Program-made: the position numbers and the translations under genes
Shown: positions 1 to 9,199 of the stretch, one piece after another
How the letters are laid out: every line of letters starts with the position of its first letter
How positions within the stretch are numbered: position 1 is the stretch's first letter
Notes under the pieces: model-generated
Database searches by the model: none
Told to the model about the DNA's origin: nothing
Seen by the model: the letters and a program-made list of their open reading frames with translations, nothing else
Source: Okeania hirsuta
GTDB taxonomy: Bacteria > Cyanobacteriota > Cyanobacteriia > Cyanobacteriales > Microcoleaceae
Direction of reading: 5' to 3'
Length of the DNA: 64,000 nt
Assembly (NCBI RefSeq): GCF_003838195.1
Contig: NZ_RCBY01000003.1
Coordinates: 32,421-96,420 of the forward strand

Positions 1-157
1 TTCATACTTAATATTTATCTCTTTGTATTGAGGAATTTAGACTCAGTAGAGAAGCTGAGTGGTCATACCAGATTCGGTTATCAAAGATACTTTATGAGGA
101 TGCAAGATTCAACCTTTTCTCATCTACCCTAAACTTTCTCTCTGTAAAAGTTAGTAT

Positions 158-365
158 GTAAGCATTCAGCGGTCAGCCATCAGCTATTAGCTATTGCTTT
201 TAGTTTAGGATCAAAGCTTTATTCATTGTCTTACTACAAAAGTTGCCTTCCTTATCCTTAAAGTCTATATTAATTTAAACACTGTCCTATATGAGAGAGT
301 CTTGTTGCTGAAGTCCGCAGTTCCTCCGGAGGAGGCTAGCTGACAGCTAATAGCTGAATGCTTAC
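158..365. repeat. MITE-like palindromic element
   Basis: Inverted ends GTAAGCATTCAGC (158-170) and GCTGAATGCTTAC (353-365) bracket about 200 bp that also carries AGCTATTAGCT-type words on both sides and a CTCCGGAGGAG palindrome near 325. No coding sequence is seen in 1-442. The same words (TCAGCTATCAGCT, AGCATTCCGGAGG) recur near 13140, 13270, 54760 and 54790, so this is a dispersed family. Confidence 0.5.
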
Positions 366-442
366 GTTAGTATAATGTAGGGATGTTCTATGAAATATCC
401 CTGCTCACTACCTAATACTTAATACTTGACTTAAGCTTTTAC

Positions 443-613
443 TTAACACTTAAAAGAATTATTTGTTTCATTACTTTTGTTTAGTGCTTGTTCTAAAATT
501 TGTGACCGGATAAAAGTACGTTGTTGATACAGTGCATAGAGTAATAATTCTTGCTGTTTAATCTGCTCTTGTGTTTTTTGATAAAGTATCTTCCAATCAT
601 GTTCTGCTGACAT
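443..613 (-). CDS. Small hypothetical protein, 56 aa
   Basis: A 56-residue protein (begins MSAEHDWKILYQKTQEQ) that I do not recognise. The start at 613 is preferred over an upstream ATG at 637 because AAAGGAG lies about 8 bases before it. The sequence is charged and Gln-rich with heptad-like leucines and reads as one amphipathic helix or short coiled coil; there is no signal peptide or membrane segment. It lies just downstream (same strand) of the glycosyltransferase fragment at 696-863. A good ribosome site and sensible composition are the only support. Confidence 0.45.
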   Translation of the reverse strand: MSAEHDWKILYQKTQEQIKQQELLLYALYQQRTFIRSQILEQALNKSNETNNSFKC

Positions 614-695
614 AATAAAGACTCCTTTAGATATCAAATATGAAGTTTAATTTAAAGATAGAGCTTAAAAAATGAAAGAAGAAAAAATTTTATTT

Positions 696-863
696 TTAGT
701 AAATCCCCTTCTTTTTTATTAATTTTTGAACAGGGGAAAATAGAGTAACTTCATGCCCACAGCAAACTAATTCATCTGTCAAGGAAGCTACTATTAATTC
801 AATGCCACTATAGCCAACGGGAAAAATTTTTTCCCATAAAGGAGTAACTTGAGAAATCCGCAT
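696..863 (-). pseudogene. Family 4 glycosyltransferase, N-terminal fragment
   Basis: A 55-codon frame starting MRISQVTPLWEKIFP and containing YSGIELIVASLTDELV and GHEVTLFSP. This is the typical first Rossmann strand, GIE loop and GHEVTLFA strand of GT4 glycosyltransferases, normally 350-420 aa. The start is good: TAGGAG lies about 8 bases upstream of the ATG. After VTLFSP the reading frame runs into a short unrelated tail and a stop, so about 85 percent of the enzyme is missing. It is a truncated remnant or a decayed gene; a functional product is unlikely. Confidence 0.7.
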
Positions 864-1085
864 ATAAAAATCTCCTAAGTCCTGAGATGAAAATTTTTAG
901 AAGTAATATTTTGGTACACAGTTTTACTCAGCTATAAGCTGTAAATCTTGATAACAAAATATTAATTAAAGTTTTTGGTTATTGCCAAGGTCGGTATAGC
1001 CGTTCAAAAGGTAGGGATATCTACACTTTGGTATAATACCTCAGAACTTTAGAACTTTATTCTCATTAGTTAAGCGGACATAATA

Positions 1086-1190
1086 TATAGCGTTTCTCAA
1101 ATTAGTGAGATACGGTTATCTTTTTATCTTTTTATTCCCTGTTCCCTCAAACCTAAAATTTTGTACCTCACCAGTATAGGAATTGCTATA
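1086..1190. repeat. MITE-like element with TATAGCGTTTCTCAAA ends
   Basis: The left end TATAGCGTTTCTCAAATTAG and the right end ...TACTGG..AATTGCTATA are imperfect inverted copies; the interior has the complementary words GTTCCCT and TTTTGTACCTCA. The same family is at 52599-52757, and partial copies lie near 14970-15080 and 54734-54851. No gene is visible in 864-1213. Confidence 0.55.
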
Positions 1191-1220
1191 AAACTTAAAA
1201 TTAATACTTAATTTAAAGTT

Positions 1221-1413
1221 CTACTTCACACTTATAATCATTTTTTTTTCCATAATTTTCCATAACTCTGCTTGTACCTTTTCAACTACTTCTTGCTACT
1301 CCCTTGACTGAGATTGACGGAATAATTTCATTGTGGGATACCAAGAGATATTTTCTACTTCTTGTAACCAACGCCAATCAGCATTCGTACATACCAAAAT
1401 AATCTGCTGACAT
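1221..1413 (-). pseudogene. Relic of the TPR-glycosyltransferase gene 3' end
   Basis: The sequence from 1221 to about 1386 matches the 3' end of the gene at 5330-7672 (its positions about 5328-5491) with scattered substitutions. At about 1387 it jumps to words that match 6014-6040 of that gene (GTACATACYAAAATAATCTG), so roughly 520 bp were deleted internally. The frame is broken by indels. It is a decayed paralogous copy, showing that this 3' segment was once duplicated about 4 kb apart. Confidence 0.75.
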
Positions 1414-1491
1414 TACTGTTCTAAAATTATAGTAATCAGGAAGCAGACATTCCTCTATGTTTCTACTCCCTGCTCCCTTTTTATTCAAATT

Positions 1492-1670
1492 TATAGCAAT
1501 GAGCGCTGGTATATTTACAAATTGCAGGAGGGGTTAAATAGCTAAAAGTTTTATATTATTCCTTCGGAATGCTGCGCAAACGGCAATTTATTCCCCCTGT
1601 TGCCTGTTGCCTCTCTTGGTGCGCATTCCCTCTCTTGGTCAGCATTCCGCAAGCGAGCTGGCGTCGTCGC
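1492..1670. repeat. Truncated MITE joined to a REP-like element
   Basis: From 1492 the DNA reads TATAGCAATGAGCGCTGG, the reverse-oriented end of the family complete at 17567-17699. Its other end is missing: it runs at about 1610 into CTCTCTTGGTGCGCATTCC and GCAAGCGAGCTGGCGTCGTC, words shared with 19760-19920 and 47025-47080. The stretch 1414-1867 has no convincing gene; an open frame from 1600 is formed only by these repeats. Confidence 0.5.
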
Positions 1671-1867
1671 GGGGATTGGTAACTTGTGCCTCCTGAAAGA
1701 TAACTTAATATCCGAAGTTTCGGTAAATATTTGGTTTGATGGGTTCAGCCTAACCTTTAGAATCTATCTTTGTCAGCAGGGGAACGATCGTTGAATTCGT
1801 CAAACCTAGTTTTGTCGAGGAAACACTTGAGGAAATTGAAATAATGAGTTGTGGAGACTTTTAAAGT

Positions 1868-2458
1868 ATGTTTAGTCGATGCTTTAGGAGATTGCTTGCG
1901 ATTGCCATTTCTTTAGTATTGTGTCTGACACTGGATATTACATCTGCATCTGCAAAAACCCTGTCATTTAAAACAGAAGGGAATATGAAGCGAGACGGCC
2001 TCCTAACAGGTCAACTTATATTCAGTGATACAGCTTTACAGGAAGCATTGCGTGAGATGTCGGATCAGCAAGGGTTAGGAGAGCCTATTCCCTTGAGTAG
2101 GATTGAAGGAGCTAAGTTCACATTTAAGTATGTTTCTCCCTATTCTGGAGCTGAACATACTGAGGAAACACTGTGCGATAAGAAAGTTTACGATATCAGT
2201 GAATTTCAAGATATACCTTTGACTGGGGGAGGTGAACCAACGCTAGCGCTGTCTGGAGGTCAGCCAGAATTTGTTGATTTTAGTTCGTGCATTGAAAAGT
2301 TGAGTAGTGTTTCATCTAAGATTTCGTCAGTTGATTCCAGAGTTTTTTCTAGCACAGTAGATTCTCTATTTGGTAAGCTGAATGTATATGATAAAGATGA
2401 GATGGGTTATGTACTCTATAAAAGGGTTCGACCGATAAAGTTTGTGTTGAAACCTTAG
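1868..2458 (+). CDS. Secreted protein of unknown function
   Basis: 196 aa. Residues 1-29 form a signal peptide: basic start (MFSRCFRRLL), hydrophobic core and a SASA-K cleavage-like site. The mature part is soluble, with two cysteines around 105 and 140 and a Ser-rich stretch near 140-165. I recognise no domain. It is followed after 29 bases by another exported protein on the same strand, so the two may be co-transcribed. It probably works outside the plasma membrane; the substrate or partner is unknown. Confidence 0.65.
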   Translation: MFSRCFRRLLAIAISLVLCLTLDITSASAKTLSFKTEGNMKRDGLLTGQLIFSDTALQEALREMSDQQGLGEPIPLSRIEGAKFTFKYVSPYSGAEHTEETLCDKKVYDISEFQDIPLTGGGEPTLALSGGQPEFVDFSSCIEKLSSVSSKISSVDSRVFSSTVDSLFGKLNVYDKDEMGYVLYKRVRPIKFVLKP

Positions 2459-2487
2459 AACCTGTTTGTATTTTTTATGTAATAATT

Positions 2488-3231
2488 ATGGGGTTTCTGA
2501 TGAGAACTATTGCAGGAACATGGATAGTGCCACTCACAGTAAGTTTATGGTTATTTTTCACTTCACACGTTCAAGCCATCAATGCTCAAGTTATTAATGC
2601 TCAAGTCTTTCATCACTTCTTCTCAAATGACTTAAATTCAGAGGTAGTTATTTCTCGCCTATCTGAAGAAAATTTGTCTCAATTAAAAGAGTCATTTATA
2701 GAAGATCGGTTTGATTTTGTTAATACTCTAAGAAGCGATTGTTTGGAATCATCCGATCTGACAGAAATTGAAGACAATTATTGTGCAGTGATTGCCCATT
2801 CATTTGATTTTGTGGCTTGGAATAATTTAGGGCAAAAATTGTTTGTTCGAGGACGTGATAAGGCAGCTCTTATGGCTTACGATCATTCACTGTTAATTAA
2901 TCCAGAATATTCCCTTGGATTAGCTAATCGGTGTGGTGTATTAAGTCGTTTAGGGGAATATAATCAAGCTCTTGTCTCTTGTGAATTAGCCCTTAAGGGG
3001 GATGGTCGTTGGGGAATACGAGGAGCTGCTTTAGCTTGGAATAACAAAGGAGACGTTTTATTTAACCTGAAACGTTATCAGGAATCGTTAAGTTCGTTTG
3101 ATCGCGCGTTGGCAATTAGTCATAATTATGCAGGTGCCCAACGGAATCGAGCAGTTGTTTTACACCAGTTACAAAAAATTACTCAAGAACAAGGAGAGGA
3201 TAATGATATTCGATTTTCTGAATCTGTTTGA
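2488..3231 (+). CDS. Exported TPR-repeat protein
   Basis: 247 aa. A hydrophobic stretch at about 5-30 is a signal peptide or N-terminal anchor. The small duplication INAQVINAQV follows it. From about residue 105 come at least two tetratricopeptide repeats (AWNNLGQKLFVRGRDKAALM, then a second with AWNNKGDVLFNLKRYQESL and the usual A-x3-D-x-A spacing), a protein-protein interaction scaffold. It lies between the secreted protein upstream and a tiny PsbY-like ORF that overlaps its 3' end in another frame. Periplasmic or thylakoid-lumen location is inferred from the leader. Confidence 0.7.
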   Translation: MGFLMRTIAGTWIVPLTVSLWLFFTSHVQAINAQVINAQVFHHFFSNDLNSEVVISRLSEENLSQLKESFIEDRFDFVNTLRSDCLESSDLTEIEDNYCAVIAHSFDFVAWNNLGQKLFVRGRDKAALMAYDHSLLINPEYSLGLANRCGVLSRLGEYNQALVSCELALKGDGRWGIRGAALAWNNKGDVLFNLKRYQESLSSFDRALAISHNYAGAQRNRAVVLHQLQKITQEQGEDNDIRFSESV

Positions 3232-3331
3232 TGTGCGCTGGCTATTAGTTTTTTCACCCATTACAAGTGCTATCGCTTGGGGGATGATCGTCTATACCGA
3301 ATTTGACCCCTGGAACCCTTGGCAGTTCTAA
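3203..3331 (+). CDS. PsbY-like single-span peptide, 42 aa
   Basis: A 42-residue frame whose core DVRWLLVFSPITSAIAWGM aligns without gaps to the PsbY pattern D-x-R-x-[LIV]-x-V-x-x-P-x6-W seen in the small photosystem II subunit PsbY. It has one membrane helix and an aromatic tail ending DPWNPWQF. The ATG lies after AGGAGAGG, a strong ribosome site, inside the last 30 bases of the TPR gene in another frame, so translational coupling is likely. It may be a true small thylakoid protein or an unrelated single-span peptide; the match is by motif only. Confidence 0.45.
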   Translation: MIFDFLNLFDVRWLLVFSPITSAIAWGMIVYTEFDPWNPWQF

Positions 3332-3635
3332 GCTGGAGTTTAGACCAGGGTAAACGCATCTTATTTTGAAGTTCTGACAGAGTCAAAAATGTCAGACTTC
3401 TCAGTATTTATATTTAGGGCTTGCTGATTAAATCTAAAACCCACATTCCCCACGACAAAATGTAGTACATAAAGAGAGGGAAACTTGAGTAAGTATTTAG
3501 ACTTATAGTATAGGGTAAGAAGCCGGGACTTTAGTGAAAAAAAGGTAAAAAAAAGGTGATAATATATACCTGACAAGTCTTTTACGTTAATTACTCCCTG
3601 GGGAAAGTCCAATGAAAGAAACAACTTCAGTGGCC

Positions 3636-4950
3636 ATGCCCTCTTGTTTCCATGGATGGTGCGTTCGCGGTAGCGTTGCGTAAGCAAATCACTTTAACAA
3701 TGTATTTAAGACAAAAGCTCAAAAAACAGGGTTTAGAAACTATATAGGAGGATTATTAGGAGAAAGCCAGAGAAAAAACTTGTCTCAGATATCAAACAAC
3801 ACGATAGGTCTGTCATACCACAAATTACGACATTTCCTAGTTCGAGCCAACTGGTCAGTAGATGCTGGTATGGGAGCGTCGTCTTCAAGTGATGTGGGAA
3901 TGTCGCCAAACAAAACCTTCTCGTTCATTTGCTTTAATTATAGACGATTCAGGCCACAGAAAAAGCGCACCGCCTGCGCCGAGGAAACCTCGGCGTAAAG
4001 ACGGAGCAAGAAGTGGTAATTTAACTGCAGGAGTAGGGCGACAATATATAGGAGAAATAGGAAAAACAGATAATAGTATAGTCGTGGTGACAACTCATCT
4101 TTATGATGGAGTTAAAAGTCTACCTTTAGACATAGCTTTGTATCAGAAAGCTGATTCTTTTCCAAAGGGAAAAAAGACCCAGAATTTGTCAAGAAACCAG
4201 ACTTAGCAATGTCTCTAGTAGATCAATTTTTGTCTAGAGGAAACCAACCAGAAATTGTGTTAATTGATGGAGGCTATTATAACAATACATCATTCTTAAA
4301 TCAACTAGAGAAAAGAAATTTAACTTATATAGGAGGATTAGCTAAAAATAGAAAAGTAATCATCAAAAAACAGGATAACATTAAAGAAGAAATTAGATTA
4401 GACAAGCTAGCATAAAGTATACCTCAAAAAGCTTTTCACTTAGTTCAACTAAGTACAAATCATACTACAGAAGTTTTGGTGGCCACATTAAAAGTAGAAC
4501 TGTCTCGGATGTCAGGTCAAAAAACTATAGCTATCGTTATGAATGTCAAAAGTTTTTCTGATGCCACTAATATTAACTATTATATTACTAATATAGAACA
4601 CAAATGTGTAACTTCAGATTGGATATTTTCTACTTACTCTCAGAGAAATTGGGTGGAAGTTTTCGTGATTAGAAGCCAAAGGATGGCTAGGGCTAAGAGA
4701 ATATCAAGTCAGAGATCAAAGAAGCTTGAAAAGGCATTTTACTTTAGTATTTTGTGCTTATACATTTATTATCTGGCATCAGTTAACAGGAGGCATAAGA
4801 AGGCGTTGGGCTAACAAAACTTTAGAGACCTTTACTGATACTTTAGAAGCATTTCATACAGCGATATCTTACCGTTTTATCAAGTGGTTAGATGAAAACA
4901 TCGACGTATTTACCGCTCATAAAGAGAGGTTGGGGTTTGTTTGGGTTTGA
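3636..4950 (+). pseudogene. IS701-family transposase, degraded copy 1
   Basis: Scattered frames together spell an IS701-type DDE transposase: MPSC start at 3636, a QISNNTIGLSYHKLRHFL segment, DDSGHRKS with the first catalytic region, TAGVGRQYIGEIGKTDNSI, a VLIDGGYYNN segment, and a C-terminal EYQVRDQRSLKRHFTLVF block. It carries several frameshifts and stops. A 26-bp insert (CGTTCGCGGTAGCGTTGCGT...) interrupts the N-terminus at about 3661-3688. A 45-bp in-frame insert with hairpin GCCGAGGAAACCTCGGC sits after DDSGHRKS at about 3968-4013. No terminal inverted repeats were found. A second dead copy lies at 38.8-40.2 kb. Confidence 0.8.
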
Positions 4951-5158
4951 AATTTGCTAAAGTCCCGCTATCTGCCACCATTAAACTGTCAAAATTTAAC
5001 TGATTTTTAAACTCTTTCATGGCTAGTACAAACTGTTTTTGGTCAGATTCATTTCCCGACCCAATTCTCATCCACAATGGTACATCTCCATCGTTTGCGC
5101 AAATTAAATCCATGATAAATTGCTTTAAATCGGGTCGTTTATCTCTTGAATATCCAGG
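4945..5158 (-). pseudogene. IS1634-type transposase fragment
   Basis: Read on the minus strand from about 5158: PGYSRDKRPDLKQFIMDLIC, then DGDVPLWMRIGSGNESDQKQ and a FDSLMVADSG block. This is the first catalytic (DDE) region of IS1634-family transposases (DUF4277 group). Only about 70 residues remain of about 500-600. It directly abuts the end of the IS701 copy, showing one element cut by another. Non-functional. Confidence 0.75.
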
Positions 5159-5278
5159 GGTCCTCAGTCCTCACAAGTTTCGGAAATTCAAGAACGAGAA
5201 TAGGGGAAAAAGGGGATGCAGTCCCGCGATGTCGCACGGCGCACCTAGTAGCGCACCAAGCAGGTAGAAAAATGCTCC

Positions 5279-5318
5279 CATCTCCCCATCTCCCCATCTC
5301 CCCATCTCCCCATCTCTT
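5279..5318. repeat. CATCTCCC octamer tandem repeat
   Basis: Five nearly perfect copies of the 8-base unit CATCTCCC lie just beyond the 3' end of the large gene at 5330. The same unit reappears near 15340-15360 and, reversed (GGGGAGAT), near 21720-21780 and 58930-58960. Confidence 0.7.
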
Positions 5319-5329
5319 AATTTAAGGTT

Positions 5330-7672
5330 CTACTTCACACTTATAATCATTTTTTTTCCCATAATTTCCCATAACTCTACTTGTACCTGTTCAACTACTT
5401 CTTGCCACTCCCTTGACTGAGACTGACGGAATAATTTCATTGTTGGATACCAAGGAGTATTTTCTCCTTCCTGTAACCAACGCCAATCAGCATTAAAACA
5501 TAATAAAGTCCATACAGGTTTACCTAATGCTCCTGCTAAATGTGCCACAGAAGTATCAACAGTAATTACCAAATCTAGTCGATCTATTACTGCTGCTGTA
5601 TCAGCATAATTATTTAACTGAGAACTCATATCTTCTATCTGAATATTGGCAGATATTTTAGTTAATTCTTGAGTTCTTTCTCCTTTTTGCAGACTATGAA
5701 ATTTTACTCCAGGTACTTGCAAAATTGGTAAAAAGTCAGTTAATTTACAGGAACGATTATGGTCATTTTTATGAGTAGGACTCCCTGCCCAAACAATACC
5801 TACTTTATATAGCGCGTCGGGAAGGTTAATAGAGTTAGTATTGGGGTATCTTAAATAAGGAATTTCAACAGGAATTGTTTCTAAAGTTGTGTCAAAAATA
5901 TAAGGTAAACTCATCAAGGGTACATAAACATCAAATTCTGATAATTTTAGTTCTCCTGGTGGCATTAATTTATCAATTCCTGGAACACTTTTAAAAATAG
6001 GAATTAACTCTGGCGTACATACTAAAATAATCTGTTGACAGCGTTTTGCCACTAGAGGAATATAGCGAATAAATTGAATAGCATCTCCTACTCCTTGTTC
6101 GGTATGAATTAGCAAAGTTTTATCCATAATATCTTCCCCTTTCCATCGGGGATGAGGACATTGAAAGGGAGTAAATTCTGAAGTTTTCCAACGCCATTCA
6201 CATTCAGCAAATCCCCGTTTAAAATCTCCATTTTTCAACAATGTCATGCCTAAATTAAAATGAGCTTTGGCAAAACTACCATTAAGATTAATTGCCTCTT
6301 CATAATGTTTAATTGCTGCTGCTAATTCACCTTTTTGACTATAAGCATAAGCAAGACTGTTATGAGCATCCGCATTATCTGGCTCTGTCCTAATTACCTG
6401 TTGTAAAACATTAATTGCTGCTTCATACTGTTGATTATCTCCTAAAGCTACCCCCAAATTATATTTAGCTCTCGTCAAATCCGGTTGTAACTTCAAACAT
6501 TCTTGATACTCAGCGATCGCTTCTACTAATTTACCTTCTTGATAGAACTGATTTCCTTTGATTAAATGAGTTTCCGATTTGGCTATTTCTGAAGCTGGTT
6601 GTACTGTTTCTGCTAAAGCTTCATCCGGTAAAACATAAGAACTAGCAAGTAAATTTTCATCCCATTCAATAATTTCAGGAAAGCGAATATTCGGCAAAAC
6701 TGCCACAGAAAATATTTCTTGAACTCCTTCTTCAAATCTTAAAAAAGCAATAGTTTCTCCAGTTAAAATATTTACTACCCATACCCCACATATTCTTTCC
6801 TGAAGTTGAGTAATTGGCATCCCAGTAAAAACAGCAGTTTCTCTAACTTGTGATAAACCAATAAATGCTAAATTTCCCCAAAAATCTATACCACGAGTAA
6901 ACCCAGGCAACTTAGCAATAGTTTCTAATTTTCTCTCGTTTAAATTAACTTTTGCCAAACTCCCATTTCCTGATTCTAATAACCATAATTGTTCCTGATA
7001 CCATCTAGGAGAATGAGGCATAGATAAACCCCGCATCAATATTTCATTTGTTTCTATATCCATTAATATCCCACCATTAGCTTTATTATTTCTCCAACCA
7101 GCAGCAATATCAGTTTCTCCTAAAGCTGTAGCATATTTTGGTAGGTCATTTTTTAAACATAATCCATTCAAATGACAGCGGTCTGTTAAGTCATATCCAC
7201 TAATAAAAGGAGGTCTCCATCTAGGTACAAAACTATTAGGATGACCAAGAGTACAGAGACAAGAAAAACGAGTATTAATAAACCATAATTCATCCTTTAC
7301 CCAAGCCATTTCGTGAACATCAATATCCCCAGTCACATGAATATTTCTAGGTAAATAACAAGCATCATGTTTACCAGCAGGTTCTAATTTTTCTCCTACT
7401 GCTGGAACGTTGCGAAAATCCCAAATTTGATAAGCAGTTCCCAAGGCAATTTTTTCGTGAGTTGCTGCTAATCCCATGGGTTTATTAAAGGTGCGAAAAT
7501 GAGTATTAATTACCCCATTATCGGCACGCAATACGATTAATTTACCTGCTTGATAAGTGGAGACAACTAAAGAAATGCCTAACTGGTCTAAAATTTTGGG
7601 GAAGTTATTTGTGTGTACGCTTCTTAATAAATAATTGTCGGTATTAACAGGAGCATTAGTTTGATTATTCAT
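5330..7672 (-). CDS. TIGR03032-TPR-glycosyltransferase fusion protein
   Basis: 780 aa if started at 7672 (MNNQTNAPVNTDN); a longer frame begins at 7723 but adds only a non-conserved hydrophobic stretch. Domains in order: residues about 15-350, TIGR03032-type propeller-like domain (SLVVSTYQAGKLIVL, PHSPRWY, LWLLESGNGSL); about 370-500, TPRs with standard A-x-NLG-x-AL spacing; about 510-770, a GT9/GT41-like glycosyltransferase half (LLIHTEQGVGDAIQFIRY, KVGIVWAGSPTHKND, the terminal DLVITVDTSVAHLAGALGK motif). The last motif is the nucleotide-sugar site of heptosyltransferase-like folds. Likely a cytoplasmic glycosyltransferase acting on a protein or cell-surface polymer; the acceptor is unknown. 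NHL/propeller genes of this kind occur near Nostoc hup-hyp genes, but the link here is only positional. Confidence 0.85.
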   Translation of the reverse strand: MNNQTNAPVNTDNYLLRSVHTNNFPKILDQLGISLVVSTYQAGKLIVLRADNGVINTHFRTFNKPMGLAATHEKIALGTAYQIWDFRNVPAVGEKLEPAGKHDACYLPRNIHVTGDIDVHEMAWVKDELWFINTRFSCLCTLGHPNSFVPRWRPPFISGYDLTDRCHLNGLCLKNDLPKYATALGETDIAAGWRNNKANGGILMDIETNEILMRGLSMPHSPRWYQEQLWLLESGNGSLAKVNLNERKLETIAKLPGFTRGIDFWGNLAFIGLSQVRETAVFTGMPITQLQERICGVWVVNILTGETIAFLRFEEGVQEIFSVAVLPNIRFPEIIEWDENLLASSYVLPDEALAETVQPASEIAKSETHLIKGNQFYQEGKLVEAIAEYQECLKLQPDLTRAKYNLGVALGDNQQYEAAINVLQQVIRTEPDNADAHNSLAYAYSQKGELAAAIKHYEEAINLNGSFAKAHFNLGMTLLKNGDFKRGFAECEWRWKTSEFTPFQCPHPRWKGEDIMDKTLLIHTEQGVGDAIQFIRYIPLVAKRCQQIILVCTPELIPIFKSVPGIDKLMPPGELKLSEFDVYVPLMSLPYIFDTTLETIPVEIPYLRYPNTNSINLPDALYKVGIVWAGSPTHKNDHNRSCKLTDFLPILQVPGVKFHSLQKGERTQELTKISANIQIEDMSSQLNNYADTAAVIDRLDLVITVDTSVAHLAGALGKPVWTLLCFNADWRWLQEGENTPWYPTMKLFRQSQSREWQEVVEQVQVELWEIMGKKMIISVK

Positions 7673-8007
7673 TGTCAGGTGATCTAAAGTTAGGGTCAAA
7701 ATAGGTATAACTATATTAAACAATAAAAATAACTCTGAATCCGGACTATTACCAAACTCCAGACGAATTCCTATATAAAATTTGGTGATTTTTAATTTCT
7801 AGAACACTTAATACCAAGCGTGAAAAAATAATGCTACAAAAAAAGGCTGCAAATTATATCTAAAAATAACTTCTCCAATCCTAATAATACCAATTTCGAT
7901 TGTTTTTCCTTTTTTTCTCGATTTGTTTATTACTTCTTCCTTTATTTGTGCTGAAATTCAAAGCAATATCTCTGTTGGAACAGGGTACTATAGCTCATCC
8001 ACTATAG
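7673..8007. other. Intergenic, no gene seen
   Basis: AT-rich DNA upstream of the large minus-strand gene. It should hold that gene's promoter, but no clear -10/-35 pair could be assigned. A word at about 7812 (ATACCAAGCGTGAAAAAATA) recurs at about 46950, which marks it as part of a dispersed repeat. Confidence 0.4.
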
Positions 8008-8310
8008 TTGGTTCAATTTCAAAATGTGTTCCGGAACAGTTTTCTATTTTTGGTTATTTATCGCAACAGGTTACTATCGCAGATTAGCTATAGCTGTCTC
8101 AACTTCAAAATATGTTCCGGAACAGTTTTCTATTTTTGGTTATTTATCGCAACAGGTTACTATCGCAGATTAGCTATAGCTGTCTCAACTTCAAAATATG
8201 TTCCGGAACAGTTTTCTATTTTTGGTTATTTATCGCAACAGGTTACTATCGCAGATTAGCTATAGCTGTCTCAACTTCAAAATATGTTCCGGAACAGTTT
8301 TCTATTTAGT
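8008..8310. repeat. 86-bp tandem repeat array
   Basis: TTCCGGAAC recurs at 8029, 8115, 8201 and 8287, exactly 86 bp apart. The internal copies are identical; the leftmost copy is diverged (TTCAATTTCAAAATGTG against CTCAACTTCAAAATATG). Each unit has two 10-bp palindromes, GTTCCGGAAC and AGCTATAGCT. Because 86 is not a multiple of 3, overlapping frames are open through it, but these are artefacts. The array stops precisely where the trypsin/FGE gene is cut off, 8308/8309. Confidence 0.95.
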
Positions 8311-9199
8311 GAGAGGGATTTTCAAACATAATGGCTTGATATTGGTTTTGAGTAACAGGGTATTTACTTATATAAAAAGGTTGCAGAGTAACTTTATGTT
8401 GAGGACTTTCGCCATATATTCCGACTTCATTTTTCGGCGAACCCATAAGAAAAGTACCACCAGGAATAGCCACCATTTCCAACACCATACCATTACCCAA
8501 ATCTTCAGTAAAAAATACTGCTTCATTGGAACGACGCTCAATTTCTTCACCTTTGTTATTTACCGTTATCACATCAAATTTTTCTTGGTAAAAATAAGAA
8601 ATAGCAGGAGGCATTTGAGGCCAAATTTTCTTCAAAGCTTCTATAGAAATAGCTAACCCCTCCGCTCCATCTTTCTTCATATTGGTAGCTATACCCAACA
8701 CATGACCAGTTCCCCAGTCAACAACAGGTGCGCCACTATAACCTCTACGGAGGCGATCGCCTTCATCAACTAACAAATTCCAAACTGCCACTCTTTCATC
8801 ATTTTGACGAACGAAACGCTTTTTCCCAAAAGTTCCATCAACAGTTTCCAGCAAGATTTTTTTCTCTTCACCATAGAGATAATGACCTGCTGTCCGAAAG
8901 TTTCGATTTTTTGCTTCAGATAAACTTATTAAATGGAAAAGTGGCACATTCAGCTTTTCAACTCCCAACACTGCTAAATCAAAACCCGTAATATCTCCTA
9001 TTGCTAAAACTTTTGCTGGAATATTATTAACCAAAACATTTTCCTCACCACCCACATCCTCAATAACATGAGCGCAGGTTAGCAAATAAGTATAATTATC
9101 CTCTCGATAAAAAGCAAATCCAGTGCCAATAACATCTGCTTTGAAAGAGTTGTCACTAGCACTGGTAATTAAAACAATAAATTCTTCTAAATTACTCAT
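8306..9199 (-). pseudogene. Trypsin-like protease with truncated FGE-sulfatase domain
   Basis: 297 aa. Residues about 5-200 form a trypsin-like serine protease: GTGFAFY, TCAHV (His), the FDLAVLGV strand (Asp), and GYSGAPVVD (nucleophile Ser). From about 235 a formylglycine-generating-enzyme/sulfatase-modifying domain begins (EMVAIPGGTFLMGSPKNE, KVTLQPFYISKYPVTQNQY) and stops after FENPSH, where about 180 further residues are expected. The stop codon is supplied by the 86-bp array. It overlaps the Trypco1 gene by 4 bases (ATGA), so the pair is an operon. This domain set is known from NTP-dependent bacterial conflict systems. The protease part may still be made; the FGE effector half cannot fold. 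Confidence 0.85.

Noticed and set aside
1600..1794. 64-codon ORF
   Set aside because: Composed of REP-like words shared with 19760 and 47030; no ribosome site.
3361..3687. Minus-strand 108-codon ORF
   Set aside because: Spans an end of MITE family C and part of the IS701 leader; no resemblance to a protein and no ribosome site.
8008..8310. CRISPR array
   Set aside because: Units are 86 bp with no repeat/spacer alternation; whole units are identical and no cas gene is near.
8112..8656. Several overlapping plus-strand ORFs (MFRNSFLFLVIYRN...) across the 86-bp array
   Set aside because: They arise because the 86-bp unit lacks stops in two frames and repeats; they have no ribosome sites and run antisense into the trypsin/FGE gene.
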